Source of the DNA: Lineus longissimus
Lineage: Eukaryota > Nemertea > Pilidiophora > Heteronemertea > Lineidae
DNA length: 64,000 bases
Direction: 5' to 3'
NCBI RefSeq assembly: GCF_910592395.1
Contig: NC_088323.1
Span: 12,819,501-12,883,500 of the forward strand
Position 1 is the first letter of the stretch. Each line of letters begins with the position of its first letter. A model generated the notes under the pieces. The model saw only the letters and a program-made list of their open reading frames with translations. It was not told the origin of the DNA and did not search any database. The position numbers and the translations under genes were made by a program. Shown here piece by piece: positions 31,524 to 43,400 of this stretch.

Positions 31524-32440
31524 TTGCCATTGGCAGAGTCTCGAATGACACAGCACGTCCAGACCAGATCCTTAGCAGCACTATCAATCCAGTCACCTGG
31601 AGTATGCCTGGGGCAACTGTGGAAATCAATACAGGTCCCATTTTCAACAGGGGAGTGCCTCACTTTTAGTAATGTATGGGATAATGGCTATATTCAGTAA
31701 CAGACCCCAATGCACATAATGAATATTCTCAAATGTACTGGGGGGGGGGGGGGTATATTTGACTCGACAGCTTTGTGGACACACTTCGGACTGACGATTG
31801 CTGTCCTTAACCCCTTAGTTGCATAACCCCCCTGCTGATGGTGGTTGCGTTCAGCAGCCGACCCCAGTGTGTGTAATTTTGGCCCATAAATCCAGGTATG
31901 CTTCACTCCCCTTCTCTCTCAATCTAGACGTTTTCATTCATTTTGCCTTCAGTCAACCCTCGAATGACGCGGCACGTACAGACAAGTATGAGAAAAAAGG
32001 TCCTTAATAGCACTAGCGATCCTGATGCCAGGGGCCACTCTGGAAGTCAACACCGGTACCATTTTTAACAAACCACCCCTGAAAAGTACCCTCGATGTGT
32101 CCAAATTTGTAAGTTTGAAATACGCACGATTGCAATTCGCCTGAGCACGAACCAGATAGCCTGTGGAAATGGAAGCTAGAAAAAGCAAGCTGGTCTGTAT
32201 CCTCAAATTCGGTCCATATGTCATGCCCCAGACCTGCAGCGCCAAAGAGGAATCGATCTTTGACCACCCCCATCATAGACCGGGCCAAAAATAAGGCCAT
32301 TTTCATAGAATTCTCTAGCAACGAAAGGGTTAATCAGATGGTGCCCACTGGTTATGTCACGAATCTCGGCTCCCATTATATCAAAACTGATGTGACATGG
32401 TCACTACCTGAGCAATGTCTCGATTTCAGTTGTCAAATTG
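31524..32440. repeat. Imperfect local duplication between convergent genes
   Basis: 31540-31700 and 31945-32100 share tcgaatgac.c.gcacgt, cttagcagcacta/cttaatagcacta and accattttcaac-like words, so one seems a diverged copy of the other. A G13 run lies at 31740-31752 and a scrap of the pogo-like MITE at about 31770-31815. No gene was recognised. Confidence 0.5.
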
Positions 32441-32525
32441 AATAGAAAGGACCAATTCTGGACTAAAAATTTGTTTTGATGGATAAGGTGTCCTGCTAAG
32501 AGAGGTGTCCGCTAAGGGTTATGCC
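32441..32525. mobile_element. Fragment of pogo-like MITE
   Basis: aaaggaccaattctggacta ... gagaggtgtccgctaagggt: the right half of the family only. Confidence 0.55.
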
Positions 32526-32886
32526 ACTGATCATGTTTCAAATCCAACGGTGTACTCCATGGTGAAGTTCACCCCGCTGTTACACCTCGTGTACCATCGC
32601 CAACTGCCAGTTCTGGGGCAAGTATGTGTATTACAAATGTGCCAAAATTAACCAGCCAAATTGTATGCCATATACCAGCCAAATTGTATGCCATACACCA
32701 GCCGGTGGATGCCAGGAGATGTCCAGGCCGTCAATCTCCTGCCTATCTCACAACCAGTCACTGCTAGATGGAGAAAAACTGCCGACACCGAGTCAAATTC
32801 AGGACCTTGCCCAGGATGGGGTCAGAGGGAGAAATCTTGCGGCTGCCTGCTGTGCAGTGACGGATGACGATAGTGACACTGTACAA
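32526..32886. other. No recognisable feature
   Basis: A short local duplication (ttgtatgccatataccagcc / ttgtatgccatacaccagcc) is the only structure seen. The open frame starting at 32626 resembles nothing I know. Confidence 0.4.
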
Positions 32887-33107
32887 TCTTTAAGGGACAA
32901 TATAGGCAGCAGCCAGGCAGGCAAGATAAAGTTACACGAAGTCGCCAATAGGGGTCTCTCAGATCTCACAGTATTTCAAATGATTCATGCTTGTACGAGA
33001 AATATATTTAGTGCTGAACCTGACATGACCCAGGCCCGTTACTCTGTAAATTAGTCACCTGAAGATGGCCAAATTAGCCCCTCTGCACCTGCCTATAGTC
33101 CCCCTTT
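32887..33107. mobile_element. Short TTAA-type MITE, copy 1
   Basis: Runs from tttaagggacaatataggca to tatagtccccctttaa, ends inverted. Matches 49471-49675 through gcaagataaagttacac, caataggggtctctca and cacctgaagatggccaaatta. Confidence 0.65.
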
Positions 33108-33401
33108 AAGATGCCAGTCCTCCGGCAACTCCACTGGGTGCTGGTTAAGTTTCTTATTGATTATAAAGTTATGCTACATTGCTGTCAAGTTGTTCATGGG
33201 TTGGCACCTGGTTATACCAAGAGCTTCCTAATTGAAATTGCCATTGCCATACCAGCTCATGCTCCTGAACTCAAGTCCACAAAGACTCAAGTCGGAAGAT
33301 GGAAGTTTGCTGGCCTCTGGTGGGTTTTCTGTGGAACCAGTTTTGGCCCATCTCTGGGTAGCAGAGATTGTCGGAATTTTAAGCAGTTGTTGAAGACATG
33401 A
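33108..33401 (+). pseudogene. CR1-like LINE ORF2 C-terminal fragment
   Basis: A 98-codon frame reads [27 protein letters not shown] and WWVFCGTSFGPSLG, aligning with the C-terminal tail of CR1/L2-type ORF2 proteins such as the 39.7 kb copy here. Reverse transcriptase is absent, and no 3' tail could be placed. Confidence 0.7.
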
Positions 33402-33634
33402 CTCCCACAGGGACAGTTTAAAATGTAGGTGCCCTGATCACATAGAGTAAGGTTAAAAGCGGCACTTTAATCAAATTCTTCTTTGTTCATGTCGGTTTGT
33501 TCACAAGTGGGAAGGACATATTGTGACGTCCCGATTATCATCCTTGGTTGCAACAGTGTGCTTCGAGTTTTGGACAAATGGCTTCAGTGGCAGAGTTGGA
33601 GCACAACCAGTCGTACTGTGATGAGTCATCTCTA

Positions 33635-34037
33635 CTTCTTCAGTGTTTGCTCTGCACTTGGAGGTGATTTTTCTCCAGGGAGTATTCCTCCTCCAAGGTG
33701 GGATGAGCGTTTAAGCGTGACTACAATTATGCGCCAATTGGGTTCATTGGCCTAGTGACTACGACTTTTTCCAGGTCCAGTGACTCCGACCTTCGTCAGA
33801 GGTAGAGGCCACGCAAGCAACTCATATTTCTCCCTTGGTAGGGTCTTTGACCTGCCCTGGCATAGACACCAGATACAAGGAACCTTGGTTTAGTCTCATT
33901 CGAAGGACTGTGAAGAGCCAGGAAATTTAGTTCCTTGAAAGCCACGCCGGTTCATCCAGCAATACACCCTGGGTTCTCCCGGGCTCTGCTATTGCATGGT
34001 AGCCAGCAGTGTTAACCACCAGGCTGTAAGGCTCCAT
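33635..34037 (-). mobile_element. tRNA-headed SINE, copy 1
   Basis: About 85% identical to the SINE at 46085-46478. Minus-strand reading starts ggagccttacagcctggtgg ttaac (A-box-like). The B box is worn. The body contains ggttccttgtatctggtgtc and gaggaggaatactccctgg. Confidence 0.75.
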
Positions 34038-34229
34038 GAGGAGCCACCCCAAATCCCCACAGGCCTTGCAGTAGCCGGCAGACATGCCACTGTTTTTCCA
34101 AATCATCCAGGATGATGATGGATGCCATACTATCGTATAGACCAGCAGTACCGGTGCAAGGTACGCCAGCAAAGAAAAAATACATGAGATAAGAGAAGTT
34201 ACATGCAGACATTTTAAGCATCACATAAT

Positions 34230-34235
34230 TTTATT
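34230..34235 (-). terminator. Candidate SMARCAL1 poly(A) signal
   Basis: AATAAA on the minus strand about 205 bp past the SMARCAL1 stop codon, the nearest canonical hexamer. Confidence 0.5.
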
Positions 34236-34438
34236 ATACAAAAAAATTACATGCTCTCTCAATTTCCTGAGAAAGCGATCACAGCCTTTGAAAATCCTCT
34301 GCATAAAAAATGTTTAGGCCCGACTTGAATATCCTCCATATTGGCAACGCAGTAAGAAGCATAGACATAAAGATGAGAAAACTGGTTCATTGATTTTCAC
34401 CACCGGCCTGCCTTTGTACCAGAATGTCTCATGGTCTC

Positions 34439-37400
34439 TCACATCCACCAGTCCTCGTTATCCATATCAAACTCATCTGGTAGAATCGTAGATGACCTCT
34501 CAGGAGCCGGCGGGATCTTGGGTTTCTTGACCAGAGGAGCTGCAGTTTCCTCATCCTTTAAGGGAATCACTCCCTCTGAAACAGAAATGATGTTAGTTGG
34601 GGAATGTAGCAGAAGTACAGTGGAACCTCCCTTAGCGGACACCTCTCTATTAAGGACCACCTCTCTATTAAGGACACTAGTTTTGTTCCCTAAGTTGTTG
34701 TTTCAATTCAATTTGACCTCTCTAATCAGGACACTGGTTAGTCCCGAGGGTGTCCTTAATAGAGAGGTTCCACTGTATTTTGAGGCCAAAAGTGAATATA
34801 CATTTTGCTGGGGGAGCAAAAAAGTCTGCAATAATTTTGAACCCAACTGGGTTATTTTCATTCTGCAGCAAGCCAAATATACAGGGTGTTAAAATTTCAA
34901 AATAACTTTTCTTCTTTCAGTAACGCAAGCAAGCTGGACACACCCTTCCACTCAAAATGCAATGTCACACTGCCCAGACACCCGTTACGTCATGAAGGTC
35001 AGGTATACATCATTGACAAAACCATAATACCCTAAAGATTCATGCACTTGATTGGGACAACGTTTATTTAGTGTTGACCATCGTCACGTCACCATGCATT
35101 GCAGCTCTGATGGTTTTACATTACTGTAATGTGACGTGACGTGACGTCTTCGTAACGATTTTCCCCAATCAAGTGCATGAATCTCTAGTGACAGCCACCA
35201 CTGCCTATCATTGGCACAATTCTACGAGTCACACACTTGCCAACAGATGTCGTCACCAGTTCTGAGGCAGGAACTTACCTCGATTCTGCATCAATATCAT
35301 ATCATCATCAAAGGCAGTCTTGAACAAATCGTCGTTCAAGTCATGAGACTGGTCGAAGAGGTCTTCTTCAAAGTACGACAGGATTGTCCTCTGAGTGACA
35401 TGACGTTTCTGAAAATGATTGAAACACTATTATTTACATTCAAATTTATATAATCGCAACAGAGGAGTAGTCCCTGGCTTCTGTACTGGTCCTTGCCTGA
35501 AGAGTTTGCCCAAGAGTCACAGTTGAGAGCACTCCTGGTGCTCTTTTTCTCTGTTTGTGAGCCCTTTCTTTCTTTTCCATGAGCAATAATCCTGCAGCCC
35601 TCTGTGAATTCGCTTCCATTTTTGATAATGACTTGCTCTGCTTCACTTATTCTTCATTTCGTAAAAACTGAGTCGCAACAAAGTCTACAACACGATGTCA
35701 GATCGTCATTGAGAAACAACAAAGTTTACAACACGATGTCAGATCGTCATTGAGAAACAACAAAGTTTACAACGCGATGTCACATCATCATTGAGAAACC
35801 ACATTGTGTCGTGATGTCATTCGAACTGTGCACTTCAAACAAGACAGATACAAGTCAACACCGGCCAACCCGATGAAGCCTAGAGGGGATGAAATGCCAG
35901 GCCTCAAATTTCCCCACAGCACTTGCGGGGGTGGTCAAACTGCCCCGAGGGCGGTCAAAAATACTGTGGAGAAAAAAAAAGAATTTGTTTTTTGTTGTTT
36001 TCTCTAAAATGACCCTCCTGAGTCATTTTATCCACTTTAAAAGGCAATAATATGACTGCAAACGGCTTGAAATTGAATGATATTGAACTCAAGATATTAA
36101 AACCTTTAAAAATTCCTGTTTCGCCTATTCCTGTTTCGCCTATTCCTGTTTCGCCTACAAAATTCCTGTTTCGCCTATTCCTGATTCGCCTATTCCTGTT
36201 CCGCCTATTCCTGTTCCGCCTATTCCTTTTTCGCCTATTTCCTGTTTGGCCTATTTCCTGTTTGGCCTATTTCCTGTTTCGCCTATTCCTGTTTCGCCTA
36301 CTTTCCAGTACCCCTACAATAAATCGACTCTCCCACGGGGAACCTTAGGGATGCATGTCCATTTTATGGGGAAAATGTGAGGGGACAATTGGATGATGTT
36401 AACGATGTGATGACAATTTGACTAATCAAATGCCATCAACTTTGTTAACAAACCATGCCATGACCGTTTTGAAAGAGTCACCTTGAAAGCGGGGACAGTC
36501 CGGGACTTATTTGACCATAGGACCATAGGACCATACTGACACACAGTAAAAACTAATAGATTAAGTAGAGTAAAGCAGTCGTTTATTTTGTTTATTTGTT
36601 TATGAAAACTGAATTCATGAGTTTTTGATAAAAATACATAATATTGTACATTCTCATAATTATCAAATTATCAAAATCAGCTGTAAAACCCATGTCATAA
36701 CATACATGTAGGTACAGCACATATAAAGTCAAACAAGGTGGAAAATACATATCATGATATTATGTCAGACAAGGTAACTGATGGCATCAACGTAACTCAT
36801 TATGTCCCTCTCTCCATTGACGTATTGTTCTTTGAGGCGTAACATGCGTTCGTCAACGCGTACATATGTGGCTCTCCTCGGTTTTGGTCGGCCGCCGGCT
36901 TCGAGTCTCTGAATCTCTGACCTTTGAAACATTTCTTCTCGTTTGAGGAAGCGAACTAGTTCGTAGAGGTTTGGGTGAGCATGGCCGGTGTACGTATTAA
37001 TCTTGTGGTGCCACCCCTCCACAGCATTGATTGTTCGTGGTTGATCAAGCCTGTCATAATGATTCCATAGAGTTCGGTCGAATCTTGCATCCATGTCGTC
37101 TATCCAATTCGCCGTAACGTAGTCATTGAAAGCAGCAGCCTGTAGGATGGCGGGTGCTTCGTTCATCGTCGTCATCCACACTTCGTCAAGGCGGTCAAGG
37201 GGTACTAAAGGCAGGGCGAGCGTTCGTCTGATCCATTTACGGATGGGATCCATGTTGTCTGCATCACGGTACTGTGCTGCTAATCCTAGTCTCTGCACGC
37301 TTCGATGTATTGCCTGACCGAAGTGAAATCTGCATCCTTTTAGTTGTGCCCCCGGCAATTCCCCACGACATGCTTGAAGAGCGCTCATTTCGTAATCCAC

Positions 37401-40400
37401 GACTATTGTATTCGGGTTGAAGGCCACGTTTTCGTTCACTTCACGAATTTTGTCGCTGATGAGACGGATAAAGCGTTCATATGTGGCTTGGCGTTTGTCC
37501 GGTAATAATCCATATAAGAGCGGGAAGATCTGTCCGTATATTTTCGCATGTACTGTGTACAGTTGGGTGAAAATGTTTGGTGCTATATAAAATGTTCCAT
37601 CCATGAACACAGTGTCTGCTATGGCGACTTTCATCAAGCTTTCCACACTCCCAAATATGATGAGCTTATCAATATCCCCATCGTTCGCAATTAAAAAATC
37701 TCCACCATCGGCCGTTTGCCGCCACTGTCCCTCCAATATGATATCTTCCCGTAAGGCAGGTAGTAATGGCATTTGCTTCCTTCTATGCGAATAAGCCGCT
37801 GTATGACATCCGATAAAGTTGGGAAGATACACCGAGACATCGTCCGATAGAATTCCTTGTTCTGCAGAGTTTGCGACTTCTTCTTGATAGATACGGGGTA
37901 TGGGAACAACTTCTTCGAATGCCCGTCGTTTAATCCCACGCACGATCTTTTCTGCTGTTAGTTTGGCTGGGTTCGATAGGTGGTTGTGTTCTCCTACTTT
38001 AATGACGCTGAAAGGAAAATCAAAAAGTGCTATACATCCGTGCTACAATGGGCGGCGAATTTAGCATTCAACTTATTTTGTCACATAATTAAGTTACAGT
38101 ACGATTAGGTAAAGCAACTTAGAGCAAACAAACTAATTATGTTATTACTTTATGGTATATGCTAAGTATGTCTAATCAAATTGAGCCATGTGTATCTGAA
38201 TTGAACCATAATATTACCTATTTGCTCTATCAGTAACTGCATTAGCCCTGCACGTCTCTACGATACATTTCCAGTGTCTTTTGCCATCCCTTCCTTTTCT
38301 GTTCAATCGAAACTTGAATTCTCTGTAGATTAGACTTTCCCCTCCTCTTTTGGTCGGAACAAATTGAGCTTCATCAGCCATCATGCAAAGTTGTTTTGAG
38401 TGTGAAAAGCCCCTGCATGACCTCTTTATTTATATGGAATGAAACCCTCGAGAAAATATTATTTTTCAATAGGAAGCCATCACATCGTTGAACGCAATGA
38501 AATCAGGAATAAAAGAACAATGTAGCTATAGGTATTCTTTCTATTAAGAAGCCAGTTACTGACTAAGACAAAAGAAAGAAAATCCACAATATAAAATGCA
38601 GGCCTAATAAACCTTTCTCAAATCTAATGATAGGGTAAAACTTTCTTACTATTTTATATCTTGCCTTTTAAAAAAACGTTTTGATCGGAGCGGTCTTGGT
38701 ATCGTAACCAATGACCGCCTGGGTAGGTATAAAATGCGTGACGTCATCTTCACAAGCAACAATAAGGCGGAGTTCCGGACACCAGGCTGGATCATTCTTT
38801 GACGAAAACGGAACATATATACCTTTCAAATCGTATTTAATTTGTTTAATTTTGAAACCTTTTAGAATAGAAATTAATACCTCGCTGTCGGTCATTTGTT
38901 GTATAATCAAGACCGCTCGGGTAGACCTCAAATTACGTCCAAAACGTTATACAACCAATGACCGCCAGCTCGGTATTGATGCCTTAAGTAAGGGACGGTT
39001 CATATTCCTACGTCTGTGGGGAGGTTAGCAATACATTTGAATAGGCGAAACAGGAATAGGCGAAACAGGAATTAGGCGAAACAGGAATAGGCGAAACAGG
39101 AAATAGGCGAAACAGGAATAGGCGAAACAGGAAATAGGCGAAACAGGAAATAGGCGAAATAGGAATAGGCGAAACAGGAATAGGCGAAACAGGAATAGGC
39201 GAAACAGGAATACACCGGTCAAACTGCCCCGAGGGTGGTCAAAAATACTGTGGAGAAAAAAAAAGAATTTGTTTTTTGTTGTTTTCTCTAAAATGACCCT
39301 CCTGAGTCATTTTATCCACTTTAAAAGGCAATAATATGACTGCAAACGGCTTGAAATTGAATGATATTGAACTCAAGATATTAAAACCTTTAAAAAAGTG
39401 GAAATTATTGAAAAATGATGTGTTAATTTTGAAAAATGCCGCAGAGTGCTCATTTCTCCACAGCAATTTTCAAAAAAATTCTGTGGAGGTTTTCGCGAGA
39501 ATTGAGGCCTGAACGCGTGTTGGTGGAGTAACACAACAGGCCAGATTACAGTTGCAGTATCTAGTTTCACTTCTAACATCCTCTGTTCGTAACCTCTAAG
39601 TTTGACCAGATCTCCAAATAGTTAAGCCTTGCTGGTCAGATGGTCTGCCTGTATGTAATGTAATGTAATGTAATGTAAAATTTATATAGAGCGCCTTACC
39701 ACCGTGAAAAAACGTGTTCAAGGCGCTACACCTCAAAAAGCTCCACGGAATAGCCATGCCTTCAGCTGACGCTTGAAGGAGAAAATATTGGTACTTGATT
39801 TGATTTCAGGGGGGAGCTGGTTCCATAGGAAGGGGCCACATGCAGAAAAGGCTCTGTCGCCATACGAGGTCCTGGTGCGTTTTGCTAGCAACCTGACACT
39901 AGATGAGGACCTCGTATGACGAACAGTTTTTGCGAGAGGAAGATGAAGATAACCAGGGGCCAGTCCGTGGAGCACCTTGAAACAGTGAAGTAGCACCTTG
40001 AACTGAACCCGTGCCTCAATCGGAAGCCAGTGCAGTTCTTTTAGCACGGGTGTGATATGCTCACGCTTCCGTTTTCTACTGACCAGCCTCGCAGATCGAT
40101 TCTGTAACAGTTGGAGAGGAACAAGGGATTTTTTAGGCAATCCGTATAGTAGCCTGTTATTGTAATCAAGTTTTGACGTGACAAGTGCATGAACAAGCCG
40201 CTCAGTACAAGGCTGATTAAGATACTTTCTGATCCTACCTATCTTATATAAGCTAAAATTGGCGGCCTTGCAAACATTTTTTATCTGAGCTTGCATGCTC
40301 ATGCCCTCATCCAGCCAAACACCAAGATCCTTCACACTGCTTGACTTAGGGACCCAGACTCCATTTACAGTGTATGTTATGGGTAATACTGCTGGGTCAT

Positions 40401-43400
40401 AGGATGTAGGTTACTACAGCAGGAGATCAGATCTTGCTTGAAAACAGTACTAGCCCAGCCTCTATCCTGGATCAAGTATAAAGACAGAGTAAATTTGTGA
40501 ATGGTGCCTTCGTCGGGTCTGGCATAGTCTGCAAGCCATACCAATGCATCAAACTACAGCAGAACCTCTCTATTAAGGACACCCTTGGGACTGACAAGCG
40601 CTGTTCTTAATAGAGAGGTGTCCTGAATAGAGAGGTCAAATTTAATGGAAACAACCCAATTGGGACCAAAACTAGTGTCCTTAATAAAGAGGGTGTCCAT
40701 AATAGAGAGGTGTCCGCTAAGCCAAGAGAGGTTCCACTGTATTGTTTGAAGATTCAATATTCACATACATTCTGCTATGATGAGGTGAAGGGGCAAAAAG
40801 GGTAGGTTCTCTGAATGGATGAATGCTCCAAACCATCATGGTCAGTATTTCCAATTTATTTTTATCCAAAGGTCTGATATGAGAGGAAGACACTGAGTGC
40901 ACTTGGAACCTTCTTCATGGCCTACTTGGAACCTTCTTCATGGCCTACTTGGAACCTTCTTCACCAGCCAGCACAAGTGCTAAAACTAAAAAAAGGAAAA
41001 GCAACACTTACTGAGACACCCATTTCAGTTTTATCAGCAGTGGTGAAGTCATCCTTGGTGAGTCCGGCTGACTGCAGTACATCCAGCTTGTTCTGAACGA
41101 GCGGCCAAATGTAGTCATCGGCTGTGCCCTTGGCCATCAGGTACTGCACGTTGACGGAATCCTTCTGGCCGATTCTGTGGACGCGATCTTCAGCTTGGGT
41201 CAGAATCTGAAAAAGGAAATGAAATAAGTCGCCTAACCATAACCGCTGCAGCCAGAACAAGGCACAGTGCTTCATACATTCTAAGCAGTGCTACAGTGTT
41301 TAGAATTGGTCACCTACGGGCAATTTTTATCACATCAACCTGCAATCATCATCGCATGCAAAATGAAACGGCCAGGGGCCATTGTGCTCACCGTATAGAT
41401 ATTTGGTGCTTTGTAATTCATCCAGATTAAGAAACATTGTACATGTATAGTATATAGGTCAAACCAAAGTCGGTATGACATGTGATGTATCGTTGCTTGG
41501 AGTAAGTACCATAAGAATATCATCAAAAACAAGTCAATAATAAACGAGATATTGCACTTTTTACCTATTTTAGTTTTGGCCTCCTGGCGGCCGAGTTGAG
41601 TACCAGATCAGATCGAAATTCGGTGTCCGAGGTTACATGACGTAGGGAGTCATGTGTATCAAATTTCAAGTTCAAAACTTTAGTGGTTAAGAAACGTGCC
41701 ATAGTTACAATCAACGACAAATTTACGCCATTTGACCTCTGTGACCTTGAAAAGCAGGTCAGATCAAAAACTCATATGATATGTGATGTATCCTTGCTAG
41801 GAGAACCTACCATAAAAATGTTATTGAAAACGAATCACTAAAAATAAGCAAGATATTGCACTTCTTACTTTTTCCATTATGGCCCCCTGGTGGCCGAATA
41901 AAGAATCAGATCGGGCCAAAATTTGGCATCAGAGGTTATCTGATGTAGGGGGTTATATGCACCAAGTTTCAAGTTCATAGCTTTACTGGTTAAGAAACGT
42001 GCCATAGTTTACACTCTAACGGCCAATTTACGCCATATGACCTCTGTGACCTTGAAAAGTAGGTCAAATTGAAAACCCGTAAGATATGTGATGTATTCTT
42101 CCTAAGGGTACCTACCATAAAAATTTTATCGAAAACAAGTCACTTTTAAGCGAGATATCACACTTTTTAGATTTCTACTTTTGGCCCCCTGGTGGCAAAG
42201 TTGAGAATCGGATCAAACTGAAATTCAGCACCAGAGGCTATGTGATATAGGGGGTTATATGTACCAAGTTTCAAGTTCATAGCTTTAGTGGTTAAGAAAC
42301 GTGCCATAGTTTACACTCTAACGGCCAATTTACGCCATATGACCTCTGTGACCTTGAAAAGTAGGTCAAATTGAAAACCCGTAAGATATGTGATGTATTC
42401 TTCCTAAGGGTACCTACCATAAAAATTTTATCGAAAACAAGTCACTTATAAGCGAGATATCACACTTTTTAGATTTCCACTTTTGGCCCCCTGGTGGCAA
42501 AGTTGAGAATCAGATCAAACTGAAATTCAGCACCAGAGGCTATGTGATATAGGGGGTTATATGTACCAAGTTTCAAGTTCATAGCTTTAGTGGTTAAGAA
42601 ACGTGCCATAGTTTACACTCTAACGGCCAATTTACGCCATATGACCTCTGTGACCTTGAAAAGTAGGTCAAATTAAAAACCCGTATGATATAAGATGTAT
42701 ATTTGCTATGAGTACCTACAACAAAAGTTTCATCGAAAACAAGTCACTAATAAGCGAGATATCACACTTTTTAGATATCCACATTTGGCCCCCTGGTGGC
42801 CAAGTAGAGAATCAGATCGGACAGAAATTTAGTGTCACGGGTCATCTGACCTAGGGGGTCATGTGTACAAAGTTTTAAGTTCATAGGCCTAGCGGTTAAG
42901 AAACGTGCCACTGTTTTTGAACTAGGATACGACGGACAACGACGACGACGACGACGGACGACGGACACTGCGGTATTGTATAGACTCCCCTACGGTGAGC
43001 CAAAAATGTTGTTGTGGGTTGACCATATTATTTTCAGGATTTGGGGGTCTGAGTTTTTGGGGTCATTTTGACATGTGAATCGACCTTTTCTGCCATGATG
43101 GGTTAATTATGACCCGCGAGACCGCAATATTTAGGCTACTGAATTAAAACTTCATCATAATAGAGAAGAAAATCATAATTCATAAAAAATGGAAAACACA
43201 TCCATACTGGTGAGTGAGACCATGTATCAGAACCTCAAATTCAATTGTTTTCTATACAACCTTGTCTCACGCACTGAATTACCAGTAACCTATACTTACA
43301 CCAGGATTCCAGAAAAGTTCTGCAAACACCACCAGAGATGCCGCGGTTAAGTTGAGGCCGGTGCTGGCAGCCGTGATGGAAAGCAGCGCCACCTTGATGT

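Larger units (their letters stand above)
36113..39216. mobile_element. Autonomous-looking Mutator-like (MULE) element, 3.1 kb
   Basis: Contains a two-exon transposase gene (minus strand) between inverted arms made of 15-bp tandem repeats. The whole is flanked by direct repeats of about 180 bp rather than the 8-11 bp duplication usual for MULEs. It interrupts an older inverted-repeat element whose ends (aggcctcaa near 35899, ttgaggcct near 39510) lie outside. Near-identity of the flanks and an open transposase suggest recent arrival. Confidence 0.85.

Noticed and set aside
36052-36348. FRLFLFRLF-type protein (also at 39025-39222)
   Set aside because: Translation of the 15-bp repeats in the MULE arms; a 15-bp period always stays open if one unit is open.
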